Assembly: GCF_002899825.2 (NCBI RefSeq)
Contig: NZ_PPED02000002.1
Coordinates: forward strand, 1-64,000
DNA: 64,000 bases
Source: Chryseobacterium phosphatilyticum
GTDB lineage: Bacteria > Bacteroidota > Bacteroidia > Flavobacteriales > Weeksellaceae
Reading direction: 5' to 3'
In this document: positions 9,247 to 18,406 of the stretch, one piece after another
Position numbering within the stretch: position 1 is the stretch's first letter
How the letters are laid out: every line of letters starts with the position of its first letter
Position numbers and translations under genes: made by a program
The notes under the pieces: model-generated
Seen by the model: the letters and a program-made list of their open reading frames with translations, nothing else
Told to the model about the DNA's origin: nothing
Database searches by the model: none

Positions 9247-10045
9247 TTTTTACTTCTAGTTCCACATTCAGTGCAAAAGCATTTTCATCCTCATCGGTAG
9301 TTATGATGACGGCTTTGTATTGGCCGGGTGGTACTTTGCTGATATCTATATCAAATGTTTTGGATGTCTGAGGTAATAAGCCCATAGCCAAACCTGAGAA
9401 ATTCCCGATTTTTTCACCCGTATTACGGTTGTATATTTCAATAGAAGCTGTAGGTCTGCAATACAGATTACCTTGATTAGCAATCGCAATTTTTGCTACC
9501 TGCTTTTTGTCTTGTTTTTCTATTTTAACCCCTTCAAATTTTAGATCAGGTTTGGCTTTTTCTGCATCATAATCTGTAATAACCTGAATGGCATAACGGA
9601 TAACAGAGGTAATATTTACTCCTGGTTTATCATTGGTGGGTTTTATATCTTCTACAGGTTCCACGATAATCACACTCCAATAACTACCGGGATCTACAGA
9701 CTTATCAGGTACTGTAATTTCATAAAAAATTTCTGTTTTTTCTTTCCCTTTAAGCGTTACGAGATTCGTGTTGAGTTTGATCCAGTCTCCATTGGTTCTG
9801 CTATTGGTATGAAGGGCTGCATAATGGGTTGTTCCATTGGCCTGATACGTGAAGTCCTGCAAATATATTTTAACATTCTGAGGATTGACACTTGTATTTT
9901 CAATCGCAATTTTTCCTTTATAAACTTTTCCGCTTTCTACTTTGTAGGAATGCGTAAGACCATTGAGCACCACTATACCGGCATGTAAAAAACAAAACTG
10001 CAAGATCAGGGAGGTCAAAATAAGGATACGCTTTATCATACTCAT
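9239..10045 (-). CDS. Periplasmic Ig-fold protein, putative fimbrial-type chaperone
   Basis: About 268 residues from the ATG at 10045 (another ATG is at 10039; the open frame extends to 10099 but that start would precede the hydrophobic signal awkwardly). The signal peptide ends near FLHAG. The first beta domain has VYKGKIAIENTSVNPQNVKIYLQDF, like the first domain of pilus chaperones or the Gram-positive DUF916 proteins. The second has VAKIAIANQGNLYCRPTASIEIYN and ends in ALNVELEVKND. It lies between the major subunit and the barrel gene, overlapping the latter by 8 bases. The two-Ig architecture, size and position fit a subunit chaperone; I could not identify the PapD Arg/Lys pair. Confidence 0.78.
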   Translation of the reverse strand: MSMIKRILILTSLILQFCFLHAGIVVLNGLTHSYKVESGKVYKGKIAIENTSVNPQNVKIYLQDFTYQANGTTHYAALHTNSRTNGDWIKLNTNLVTLKGKEKTEIFYEITVPDKSVDPGSYWSVIIVEPVEDIKPTNDKPGVNITSVIRYAIQVITDYDAEKAKPDLKFEGVKIEKQDKKQVAKIAIANQGNLYCRPTASIEIYNRNTGEKIGNFSGLAMGLLPQTSKTFDIDISKVPPGQYKAVIITTDEDENAFALNVELEVKND

Positions 10046-10081
10046 GTAAAGTTTAATTAAATAGATGGTAATAAAAACCCG

Positions 10082-10106
10082 GAAGAAACTGATAGACAAT
10101 TTCTTC
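10082..10106 (-). promoter_or_regulatory. Possible attenuator hairpin between subunit and chaperone genes
   Basis: On the minus strand GAAGAAA pairs with TTTCTTC across an 11-base loop, and a TTTTT run follows four bases later. It sits in the only sizeable gap of the five-gene operon. It could reduce transcription beyond the first subunit gene. This is weak, single-sequence evidence. Confidence 0.35.
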
Positions 10107-10133
10107 TCATTTGGTTTTTAAGGTAAATTTCTT

Positions 10134-10712
10134 CTAGTTATCTGATATAGTATAAGTAACTGTAGCTACTGTAGTTGCCGTTGCCTGTAAATCAGCATAA
10201 GCGGCTACGCCACCGGGACCACTTCCTGCAGCCAGTGCATACGTAAGATTATGGCCGTTATTGGCACCGTTACCTGTGTAAGCACTTCCAATACCTGAAA
10301 TGATGGTCTGATCAGCTGCACTTAATGTTAAAAGTCCTGCAGATGTACCCAAAGTACCTCCTCCTGAGCCCGTAGCTGCAGCCGCTGTAACATGGATATC
10401 AACCCCCGGAATAATAGCGTTCATTTTTACTGTAACATTACGGGTTGGATCTGCAACAGATTTGATAGAGGAATAATTCAGCCAAAGGGTAGTATTGGCA
10501 GCACTTGCAACAACCGGATTCCCAGCTTCAGTCGGAGCTGTAAATCCTAAAGTAAGGTTTTTTGTAGCGGCAGGCTCAATGTCTACCAATGCAACTTCGG
10601 GAACAGAAATAGTGATTGTGTGATTGTCTGTATTTGTATCCTGTGCAGTAATATTTCCGGATACGACAACTGCGAATAATGACAATGCAATCGTTAAATT
10701 TAATTTTTTCAT
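10134..10712 (-). CDS. Secreted beta-rich protein, first (probably major) subunit of a chaperone-usher-like operon
   Basis: 192-residue protein with a clear signal peptide (residues 1-24, ending ITAQ). The mature chain begins with an alternating strand (HTITISVPEVALVDIEP) and ends with TVTYTISDN. Motifs shared with the 5984-6505 protein are DIEPA (44-48), FTAPTEAGN (57-65), TGSGGGTLGT (114-123) and IISGIG-AYTGNGANNGH (137-154). There is no cysteine in the mature part. As first gene, followed by a possible attenuator and then chaperone and barrel genes, it is placed like a major pilin. No known pilin family is recognised. Confidence 0.82.
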   Translation of the reverse strand: MKKLNLTIALSLFAVVVSGNITAQDTNTDNHTITISVPEVALVDIEPAATKNLTLGFTAPTEAGNPVVASAANTTLWLNYSSIKSVADPTRNVTVKMNAIIPGVDIHVTAAAATGSGGGTLGTSAGLLTLSAADQTIISGIGSAYTGNGANNGHNLTYALAAGSGPGGVAAYADLQATATTVATVTYTISDN

Positions 10713-10908
10713 GATACTGATGATTAGTTAAGTGAATATAACAAAATTCGATATATTATGAAAAAAATATCCTTTATTTTTTATATTGTTAAAAATAAAT
10801 ACCTTGTATTTGAATATGATTGATGAATTATTAAGTGTGTTTTCCTTTATTTAAAAGAAAATCCTGTACATTTTGTACAGGATCTTTTGTAGAGTTATAT
10901 AATTTCAC
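10713..10908. other. Gap between phospholipase C terminator and subunit operon start
   Basis: Holds the phospholipase terminator at its left end and the upstream region of the minus-strand subunit operon. A GAATTTTG sequence about 40 bases before the ATG could be a weak -7 element (consensus TAnnTTTG). No gene is seen. Confidence 0.4.
10855..10883 (-). terminator. Rho-independent terminator after phospholipase C gene
   Basis: ATCCTGTACA and TGTACAGGAT form a 10-bp stem around a TTT loop. On the minus strand it is followed by TTTTCTTTT, so it terminates the phospholipase gene whose stop is at 10909. Confidence 0.85.
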
Positions 10909-13260
10909 TTAATTCCAGTGAGGGTCGGAAACTGAGATTTTTCCGGTTTCTACCCGTCCGGCAAAGTGCCAGATATGGCTTGCAAAGCTTACTTTCAAAT
11001 CATACCAGCCCTTATTTTTGTTCAGATCAATTGTTATTTTCTCTTCATGCTTTTGCTGAGAGATTGTCTTTTTGCTTTTTTCGTACAGATCTTCTATGGT
11101 AATGAAGGCATTTGTTTTTTTATGGTTCTTAAAGATCAGTTCAACCTGGTTTTTGCCTGGTTTATTCACCAACATTACTTCCAGATCTGGGGTTGTATTT
11201 CCTTTAAATTTCCTGAAAAATCCATTAGGCCCAAAAACTTCATAATCGTAAATATCTGAATGTACAGTATGTGATAATTCCTGTTGAGCATACAAAGCAT
11301 AAGAAAAATGATAATTATTGGAATTCAGCTGGTTCTTGTCATAAAGCAGTAAAGGAACTCCATTATCTTTCAGGTTGGTCATCCTTATCTTGCCATTCTC
11401 TAAATTCACATGGAAGTTATACGGAAGAGGATTAGATGGTTTTGTCCCTCTTTCCTGAATGTAGAGAAGCTGGTTGTTCAGTTCATTTTCTGTATACCAC
11501 TTCAGATCAGGTACAGGTTTATTTTTTGCTGCATTGATGATTTTAGCAAAATCTTTTTGATTTAAATAATCCATCTGTGGAGCTTTCACATCAGTAGAAT
11601 TGAAAGCAGAAGTAAGGTCACCACATATTGCTCTTCTCCAGTCACTGATATTATCTACATGAACATCCTTCTTGAATTTTTTCATGATAAACTTTTCCAG
11701 AAACTGTAATACTGAAGTATGATCAGACACTTCAGAGTTTACAAAACCTCCTTTTGTCCATGGAGAAGCAATAATCATGGGTACTCTATAACCCAGACCA
11801 ACTGTTCCTTCAATTTTTTCATGACTTTGTAATGATGGATCAGACATATATTGCTGAGATTTATGCACATATTCTACTCCTTCTTTCCCGTTCATATCCA
11901 CAGGTTGACTTGGGTTCATCGGTGGTGCAAAAGGAAGAACATGATCAAAGTATCCGTCATTTTCATCGTAATTGATGATAAATATGGTTTTTTTCCAAAT
12001 TTCAGGATCTTTGGTCAGAATATTCAAAACCTCTGAAATATACCATGCTCCATACCATGGAGATCCTGGATGATCTGAAAAATGTTCAGGAGCTACCAGC
12101 CACGAAACCAAGGGGAGTTTTTTCTCTTCCACATCTTTTCTGAACTGGAATAAGACATCACTTTTAGGGACTACCAGTCTTTCTCCGGTTTCATCTTTTC
12201 CGGTTTCAAGATTCCAGTAGTCGGGATCATTGGCATTGGTGGTAAAAGCTTTCTCATGAAGATTTTTCTCCGTTTGTGAAAGTTTTGAGTAATTATCCGG
12301 ATGGTATATCACCTGATCTTCCTGCAATTCGGAAATCATCGCTTCAATTTTTTCTTTCCGGTTTGGATTTTTTGTGATTTCCTGCTTCAGATAAGCAATG
12401 ATATTCGGGATATTCTGATAATATCCTTTTGAGAATTTGACGTTATATTTTGAAAACCATTCAATAGGGTTATCTGTAAAGTTGCTGAGCCAGGCTTCCT
12501 GTTCTCCGGACATTCCTTTTGGCAGACTTATTTCATTCTGATAAATACGCCATGATACTTTCTGTTCTTCTAAGATTTCAGGGAAACTTTTCCATTTTGC
12601 CTGACGAGCTTTATCATAGTCAATATTGTCATTATAAACATTCGCTTTTACCTTTCCATTCTGTTGTTCTCTTAATGTTCCCGACCAGTGGAAGAGCCTG
12701 TTTGGCGTTGTTCCGGTCAGTGAAGAGCAGAAATACTGATCAAATATAGTAAAGGCATCTGCCAGTTGATAATAAAAAGGAAGATCTTCACGGTTATAAT
12801 AGCCTAATGTAAGGGGGATATTTTTGTAATCTTTATTTCCGGAAGCTTTTGCCTGAAGCCATTGGTCGTATTTACCTTTATTTAAAGCTTTCTGCTGATT
12901 GTCCCATGAGTGGGGAAGTGAGCTCATCCAGGTAGATTTTGTGTTTCGGAGATCCAATCGGGCAGGAGAAGCATATTTTCCGTTGTCTCCTTTTTGGAAG
13001 AAAACGGAATGACCATCCTGTTTTACAAAAGCTCTTTTATCTAAAAAGCCACGGACTCCTTTAAGCGTACCAAAAGCATGATCAAAGGAGCGGTTTTCCT
13101 GCATCAGAATAACAACGTGTTCTGCGTCATAAAAAGTGGAATGAGCAGTGGGTTCAATAGCTAAAGCTTTTAAAATAGACGGGTGAAGAACGCTTGAAGT
13201 TCCTAATCCGGCTAATAAAAGACTTGATTTTTCTAAAAATTCTCTTCTGTTCATGTTCAA
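10909..13260 (-). CDS. Phosphocholine-specific phospholipase C, Tat-exported
   Basis: 783-residue phosphoesterase-family (PF04185) enzyme that hydrolyses phosphatidylcholine or sphingomyelin head groups. The N-terminus has a Tat motif, NRREFLEKS, and a hydrophobic stretch. Catalytic-domain motifs are HVVILMQENRSFDH (about 48-61), the YDENDGYFDHV metal-binding segment near 430, and SDHTSVLQFLEKF near 512. The region from about 620 onward forms two beta repeats like the C-terminal DUF756 domains of this family. Length matches characterised non-haemolytic or haemolytic PLCs. It follows a SusC/SusD pair on the same strand, with a hairpin between. This context suggests that phospholipid breakdown feeds the transporter. 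Confidence 0.93.
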   Translation of the reverse strand: MNMNRREFLEKSSLLLAGLGTSSVLHPSILKALAIEPTAHSTFYDAEHVVILMQENRSFDHAFGTLKGVRGFLDKRAFVKQDGHSVFFQKGDNGKYASPARLDLRNTKSTWMSSLPHSWDNQQKALNKGKYDQWLQAKASGNKDYKNIPLTLGYYNREDLPFYYQLADAFTIFDQYFCSSLTGTTPNRLFHWSGTLREQQNGKVKANVYNDNIDYDKARQAKWKSFPEILEEQKVSWRIYQNEISLPKGMSGEQEAWLSNFTDNPIEWFSKYNVKFSKGYYQNIPNIIAYLKQEITKNPNRKEKIEAMISELQEDQVIYHPDNYSKLSQTEKNLHEKAFTTNANDPDYWNLETGKDETGERLVVPKSDVLFQFRKDVEEKKLPLVSWLVAPEHFSDHPGSPWYGAWYISEVLNILTKDPEIWKKTIFIINYDENDGYFDHVLPFAPPMNPSQPVDMNGKEGVEYVHKSQQYMSDPSLQSHEKIEGTVGLGYRVPMIIASPWTKGGFVNSEVSDHTSVLQFLEKFIMKKFKKDVHVDNISDWRRAICGDLTSAFNSTDVKAPQMDYLNQKDFAKIINAAKNKPVPDLKWYTENELNNQLLYIQERGTKPSNPLPYNFHVNLENGKIRMTNLKDNGVPLLLYDKNQLNSNNYHFSYALYAQQELSHTVHSDIYDYEVFGPNGFFRKFKGNTTPDLEVMLVNKPGKNQVELIFKNHKKTNAFITIEDLYEKSKKTISQQKHEEKITIDLNKNKGWYDLKVSFASHIWHFAGRVETGKISVSDPHWN

Positions 13261-13270
13261 TCGTAATAAT

Positions 13271-13311
13271 AAAGAAATCGCAAGTTAAAAGGATTTTCCT
13301 GCGATTTCTTT
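13271..13311 (-). terminator. Hairpin between susD and phospholipase C genes (terminator or attenuator)
   Basis: AAAGAAATCGCA pairs with TGCGATTTCTTT (12 bp). The loop contains a smaller AGGAAAATCCT palindrome. The following minus-strand sequence is only moderately T-rich (TTTATTATTA), so partial read-through into the phospholipase gene is plausible. Confidence 0.65.
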
Positions 13312-13336
13312 GTTTTATATAAAAATAATCAGTTTT

Positions 13337-14857
13337 TTATTGTAGCCACCAGGGTTTAGCGTTGATATTATCATTTCCTCCGTATTGAGCAGCAAGAGCA
13401 GCCTTCAGGTTCGTGCTGTTATAATTGTATTCTGACTGAGGGTATCTGAATCTGAATGGTGCCGGAACCCCTGCTTTCAGTGGGTAGTTAGGATATCCAG
13501 TTCTCAGGTAATCATAATAAGAGGTCCATTGTGACTGGTGGAACATCGTCATGTATTTTTGAGTCATAATTTTCTCCAATTGTGTCTGTAAAGAAGCCGC
13601 ATTATCATACACTACCAATGGTGTTGTCAGATATTGGTTTACATCAAATCCTGTGAAATATTGTCCCGGATTTTTTACATAGGTTTGGTAAAAAGTGAAG
13701 CTGGCCTTGATTCCGTTGTCATAATGCGTTTTTGCAGATCCTGAAATCCACCCTCTGGCTGTTGCTTCTGCAAGGATAAATTCAAGTTCCGGATAACTTA
13801 AGATGGAAGAAGGTTCATTTGTTGGATCTTTGTAGAAACGGTCGTTGACCTTTGAAATGTTTTTTGCTGTAATCAGTGCAGCGTTATCAGAATAAGGAGA
13901 AGTAGGATTTCCACCATTGTATCCGCTGAAATCCGTGATTGCCTTTCCTGCTTCCTTAGCTCCGGTAGTCTGTGCTGCAAAGGTAAATAATCTTGGATCT
14001 TTTCGGTCTTTAAATAGATTGATGAAATAGTCGGCCATGTATAAACTAGATCCATATCCACTATTATTAAACATAGTATATCTGCTATCTGCTGCATCGG
14101 CAAATTTAAGCTCCCCATTGTCCGAAATTGAGGTCATTAAAGGTTGGCTGCCTGCAATTGAAGCAAATTCTGTTGCGATGGTATAACTTCCTACTGTAGT
14201 TTTTTTAGATAAAGTAATTAGAACTTTCAAACGGAATGAATTGATCAGCTTTTTCCATTTTGAAGCATCGCCGTTGAAAATAATATCGCCTTCAATTTTA
14301 TCATTGGTATTGATCAGATCATTGGCTTCTTTTAATTCTGATAAAATTCCGGACATGATAGCTTCCTGGCTATCATACTTTGCTTGTGTAATTCCGGATT
14401 CTCCTTTTACGGCTTCAGAATAGGGAGCACTTCCAACTTTTAAGCTCGTATTAAAGAAATGATAAGCTCTTAAAAATTTACCAATGGCTACATAATTTTT
14501 ATTATTTCTTTTTTCTGCCTCCTGCATCATTTTTACGGTATTCAAAAGCTCTCTTGTATACACTTCAAAGGAAGCATCATTCCATTTCATATACTGATAT
14601 TTATTTTCTCCATCAGTACCAATCATCATTCTTGAAGCATACATATTGTCTCCATCTACCTGGAATGTATATCTTGAAACATAAGTCAGTAGATATTTAG
14701 GATCAATACTGGCCTGATCGTTAGGGTTTTCATTGATTGTATCAAGGTTGGATTCACATGATGTCAATGCGAGTACTCCTGCAGTGAATACTGCTGTGAA
14801 AAGCCTTTTTGCTTTTTTACTTTTTTGTTCTTTTGTATTGAATATATTATTTTTCAT
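13337..14857 (-). CDS. SusD/RagB-family outer-membrane lipoprotein
   Basis: 506-residue lipoprotein. A 20-residue basic leader is followed by a hydrophobic stretch and lipobox ALTSC (Cys near residue 34), then ESNLDTINENPNDQ, the IN-NP motif of the SusD-like group. Its C-terminal PFRFRYPQSEYNYN and KPWWLQ resemble those of the 3422-5317 protein, so both belong to the same SusD subfamily. It lies 17 bases after its susC and precedes phospholipase C, which suggests capture of a phospholipid-derived substrate. Confidence 0.93.
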   Translation of the reverse strand: MKNNIFNTKEQKSKKAKRLFTAVFTAGVLALTSCESNLDTINENPNDQASIDPKYLLTYVSRYTFQVDGDNMYASRMMIGTDGENKYQYMKWNDASFEVYTRELLNTVKMMQEAEKRNNKNYVAIGKFLRAYHFFNTSLKVGSAPYSEAVKGESGITQAKYDSQEAIMSGILSELKEANDLINTNDKIEGDIIFNGDASKWKKLINSFRLKVLITLSKKTTVGSYTIATEFASIAGSQPLMTSISDNGELKFADAADSRYTMFNNSGYGSSLYMADYFINLFKDRKDPRLFTFAAQTTGAKEAGKAITDFSGYNGGNPTSPYSDNAALITAKNISKVNDRFYKDPTNEPSSILSYPELEFILAEATARGWISGSAKTHYDNGIKASFTFYQTYVKNPGQYFTGFDVNQYLTTPLVVYDNAASLQTQLEKIMTQKYMTMFHQSQWTSYYDYLRTGYPNYPLKAGVPAPFRFRYPQSEYNYNSTNLKAALAAQYGGNDNINAKPWWLQ

Positions 14858-14874
14858 GTAATGTCGACTTTAAA

Positions 14875-17800
14875 TTAAAACTTAAGATTAAATCCGATTC
14901 CGAACCATCTGCTTGAAGGATCCTGAATGTCATTAGCTATATCTCCCGTTCTTCCGGATCTGATCTGGAAATCAGGATCGGAATAAAGGTTTTTCGATTT
15001 TTTCCACATGGCCAGATTATAAGCAGAAATGTTGGCTGTGAAGCTTTTTACCATTCCTTTGGGATTCAATAAATAAGAAAAATCATATTCCAAAACTACA
15101 GATCTTAGCTTGATGAAAGTTCTGTCAAAAACATTCGCAAACTCTTCACTTTCACTTTGTGTTACTCTGGCCTGGTACGGATAGTTCTGTGCCCAGTCCT
15201 GGAAGCTTATGGCTTTAGTATGCGGAGTATATAGGCCTGTTGCAGGATTGTAATTTACCCCATCCGGTACAAAATAGTAGGTTCCCGGATTGGCATATTC
15301 CTGATCTCTGTAAGCTACGGAGTTCGGATGCTTTCCTCCCCACCACATTTTTTCGACAACCTGAGATCTCATAATCCCACCGATGCTTCCATCGATTCCG
15401 ATATTAAGAGTGAATTTTTTATATTTGAACGAGTTGTTGATTCCAAAAGTCCAGTCAGGGTTAAAGTGTCCTAAATTGGTTTGTGTATTCGCTCGGGTTG
15501 GCATTCCTGAATTGGCATCCAGAATAACTTTTCCATCCGGAGATTTTTGCCATTCATAATCATAGTAGCTGTCCATTCTTTCGCCCAACTTGATGTTGTT
15601 ATAATTGGGCATATTATCATAAATGGAAGTCAGCTTTTGTTCATATGTACTCCAGTTGATTAAAGCTTTCCACGTAAAATCAGAAGTTTTTACAGGAACC
15701 AAACCAAGGGAGATCTCAAATCCTTTTGTTGTATACTCATTCCCATTAACATATTGAGAAACGAAGCCGGAAGATTCAGCACTAGGAAACTGCAAGATGT
15801 TGTTATAATCTAATGTTCTGAAATACGTGGCATCTAAAGTAATTCTATTCTTCAGGAAGCCTGCGCTTAAGCCCAATTCATAGGATTTTGTTTGCTCAGG
15901 TTTCAAAGAATTTTCTACGTTAAGGATGGTAGGATAGTAAAAAGTAGGATTACCGTTAAAAGTAATTCCCTTATTGTTCAAATAATAGTTTCTGATAGAA
16001 TATGGCTGGAAGTCATATGCCACTTTTGCCCATGAAGCAGAGACTTTTAACATATTGATAGCCTCAGGCATTTTTATCAGATTAGAAATTACGGTACTGA
16101 TAGAAGCCGAAGGATAGAAGTAAGATCTGTTGGCCTTAGGAAGTGTAGAAGACCAGTCGTTACGTCCGGAGAAGTTAATGAAAAATGCATTATACAAGCC
16201 GATATCAATCGTTGAATAGGCGCTGTAGATCAATTTTTCCTTCAGATATGTATAATTTTTAAGCGCTCCGATAGAGTTATCGAAAGAGTACAGTTCCGGA
16301 ACTTTTAATCCATCGGTAGATCTTTCATTCTTATTGTTTTTATAATAAAATGCAGAACCTCCGGCATTGATGGTAAAGTCAAAGTTTTCTGATATTTTCT
16401 TTTTGTAAGTTGCCAATACATCATAGTTGAGATTCCATGTCTTGGAATCATTTACGATATATCCACCACTTCTTGGTGCACTATAATTGAAATAAGAATA
16501 AGGACTGAATATTTCCTGTTTATTATGGTTTTCAACAATGGAAATTTTTCCTTTTACAGAGAAGTCCTGTGTGGCTTTATACTCGAGTCCTGTTTGGGCG
16601 TTGATGATATTGGTTCTGTTCTGATTTTTGTAATATTCCGCTCCGAACCATGGGTTGTTGTACCACGCATAGTTCCAGTTGGCTTGCTGTCTTCCTTCTT
16701 GTCCCGGAACCCACATGTGATTTTTAAGATCCTTTCCGTTCACATCACCACCCATCCATATCAGGATCGTATACATATGCCCGCTGGGATTATAATCGTA
16801 GTTGGGAATATTAGGAGTAAAAGTCTGGTTAAAGTTGAATTTAGTATCAAAAACGAATTTATCTCCAAAATGATTTTCCGAGGAAAAATTGACCCCATAT
16901 TTCTGCAAATAAGAATTAGGAACCCTATCATCATAATTCATGAAATTTCCTGATAGCCTGTAGACATCTTTATTATTTCTATAGCTGATCGCAAAGTTGT
17001 TATTATTGATCACGGCAGGTTTTAGGAAGGTGTTTAAGTTATCATGGTACTTCCAGTCAATAGGAACCCTTTCATATCTAGATTTGTCATTATACTGTGT
17101 ACCTGTTACAGCACCATACCAAGGGATTACCTGTCCTGTTGTTTTATCTCTGATGGGACTATTCCATTGGGCGATCTGTAATCCGGGAGTAAACTTTGGA
17201 CCCCAGATCATATCTCCGTCATTCACACCACCGTCGGCTCCGTCCCAGAACTCATATTTTCCATGAGAACCATTTCCGTATTCGGTCTGTGTTTTCGGAA
17301 GGTTGGTAAACCCTCCTGTAATCATTGTGTTTTGAGAAAATTCGATAGAAAAACCTTTCTTTTTAGCACTTTTTGTAGTGATCAGAATAGCTCCATACCT
17401 TCCTCTTGAACCATATAGTGCAGAAGCGGTGGCTCCTTTCAACACGTTGATATTTTCAATATTATTCGGATCCAGGTTTTGGAAAACTTCTTTTTCTACG
17501 ATGACACCGTCAATCACGAAAACCAGGTTTGAGTTTCCTCTCAAAGTAAATTGAGGTGCCTGCTGCATTCCCGTTGGATTGGATACATTCAGACCAGCAA
17601 CCTGTCCGGAAAAAAGGTTTCCGATACTTGGGGTAGTAATGGTTTCAAATTGTTTGGTTCCTACTTCCTGAGTAGAATATCCGATTTTTTCTTTCTTTTT
17701 AGCAATACCTAATGCAGTAATGACTACGCCTTCGATTTGCTTTTCATTCGTTTTCTTTAAGACAACCAAATACTGTCTTTTTGAAGAAACCTCCACAGTG

Positions 17801-18033
17801 TAAACAGAAAATTCAGGGGAAATGAATTCAAGAATGTCTTTCGGATTGGCAGAGATGGTGAAATTTCCATTGTCATCTGTTGTCGCTGTCTTACCTGTGT
17901 TTTTATCGGTGATGTTGACACCTGAAACACTTGAGCCATTTTCGGATTTTACATTCCCGGAAATATTGATCTCCTGAGCAGTAAAATAAAGGGGTAGCAA
18001 AAAAACGGCAAAAGTAGCTAAAGTTCTCTTCAT
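14875..18033 (-). CDS. SusC/RagA-family TonB-dependent transporter with carboxypeptidase-like domain
   Basis: 1052-residue outer-membrane transporter. A signal peptide (1-19, ending YFTAQ) is followed by a carboxypeptidase-regulatory-like domain (about 22-95; ISGNVKSENGSSVSGVNI). The TonB-box-like region is IEGVVITALGIAKKKEK, then the plug (LFSGQVAGLNVSNP, NINVLKGATASALYGSRGRYG) and barrel, ending with WFGIGFNLKF. It is the first gene of an apparent susC-susD-phospholipase operon. Its upstream region has only a weak two-copy version of the TTAA repeat seen at the other phosphate-related promoters. Confidence 0.95.
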   Translation of the reverse strand: MKRTLATFAVFLLPLYFTAQEINISGNVKSENGSSVSGVNITDKNTGKTATTDDNGNFTISANPKDILEFISPEFSVYTVEVSSKRQYLVVLKKTNEKQIEGVVITALGIAKKKEKIGYSTQEVGTKQFETITTPSIGNLFSGQVAGLNVSNPTGMQQAPQFTLRGNSNLVFVIDGVIVEKEVFQNLDPNNIENINVLKGATASALYGSRGRYGAILITTKSAKKKGFSIEFSQNTMITGGFTNLPKTQTEYGNGSHGKYEFWDGADGGVNDGDMIWGPKFTPGLQIAQWNSPIRDKTTGQVIPWYGAVTGTQYNDKSRYERVPIDWKYHDNLNTFLKPAVINNNNFAISYRNNKDVYRLSGNFMNYDDRVPNSYLQKYGVNFSSENHFGDKFVFDTKFNFNQTFTPNIPNYDYNPSGHMYTILIWMGGDVNGKDLKNHMWVPGQEGRQQANWNYAWYNNPWFGAEYYKNQNRTNIINAQTGLEYKATQDFSVKGKISIVENHNKQEIFSPYSYFNYSAPRSGGYIVNDSKTWNLNYDVLATYKKKISENFDFTINAGGSAFYYKNNKNERSTDGLKVPELYSFDNSIGALKNYTYLKEKLIYSAYSTIDIGLYNAFFINFSGRNDWSSTLPKANRSYFYPSASISTVISNLIKMPEAINMLKVSASWAKVAYDFQPYSIRNYYLNNKGITFNGNPTFYYPTILNVENSLKPEQTKSYELGLSAGFLKNRITLDATYFRTLDYNNILQFPSAESSGFVSQYVNGNEYTTKGFEISLGLVPVKTSDFTWKALINWSTYEQKLTSIYDNMPNYNNIKLGERMDSYYDYEWQKSPDGKVILDANSGMPTRANTQTNLGHFNPDWTFGINNSFKYKKFTLNIGIDGSIGGIMRSQVVEKMWWGGKHPNSVAYRDQEYANPGTYYFVPDGVNYNPATGLYTPHTKAISFQDWAQNYPYQARVTQSESEEFANVFDRTFIKLRSVVLEYDFSYLLNPKGMVKSFTANISAYNLAMWKKSKNLYSDPDFQIRSGRTGDIANDIQDPSSRWFGIGFNLKF

Positions 18034-18406
18034 TTTTTTGAAGGCAAATTTAGCGGGACATTGTTACCTAAATTTTAAGGACATATTAAAATAAAAATAC
18101 GATTTAAGCATTTTTTAACAGAAATAATTAACACAATGATAAAGTCAGAAATATCTTGTGTAAAGGTGTTTTTGCTTTATTATATGGAACTGGAAGCTGG
18201 AAACCAGAGGATGGAGGTTTTTGAAGTATTTGAAAACGACTGAAGCATATCGTAACAACTATTTGTTAAGACTGGAAGCTGGAAACCAGAGGTTTGAAAT
18301 TTAAAACAACTGAAATACATTCCATTAGCTTTTAATAATAAGATTACCACTAAATAGAGTAATACTATAGTAACTTCAGGCTTCCTGCATCCGGCTTCCC
18401 TTCTTT
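18034..18406. other. Intergenic region with divergent repeats
   Basis: 373 bases without a supportable gene. The right part contains two exact 22-bp direct repeats (18189-18210 and 18271-18292) and an inverted relative near 18370-18404. The left part is the susC upstream region, with TTAA units 11 bp apart (minus strand, 18119 and 18108). Confidence 0.6.
18189..18292. repeat. Pair of 22-bp direct repeats (ACTGGAAGCTGG...)
   Basis: Copies at 18189-18210 and 18271-18292 are identical, beginning ACTGGAAGCTGG and ending ACCAGAGG. Similarity continues weakly after each copy (AAAACGACTGAAGCATA compared with AAAACAACTGAAATACA), so the original unit may have been about 60-80 bases. An inverted degenerate relative is at 18370-18404. 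Confidence 0.8.

Noticed and set aside
16525..16953. 142-codon frame on the plus strand inside susC
   Set aside because: It is antisense to a strongly conserved susC and has no domain; the longest of many shadow frames.
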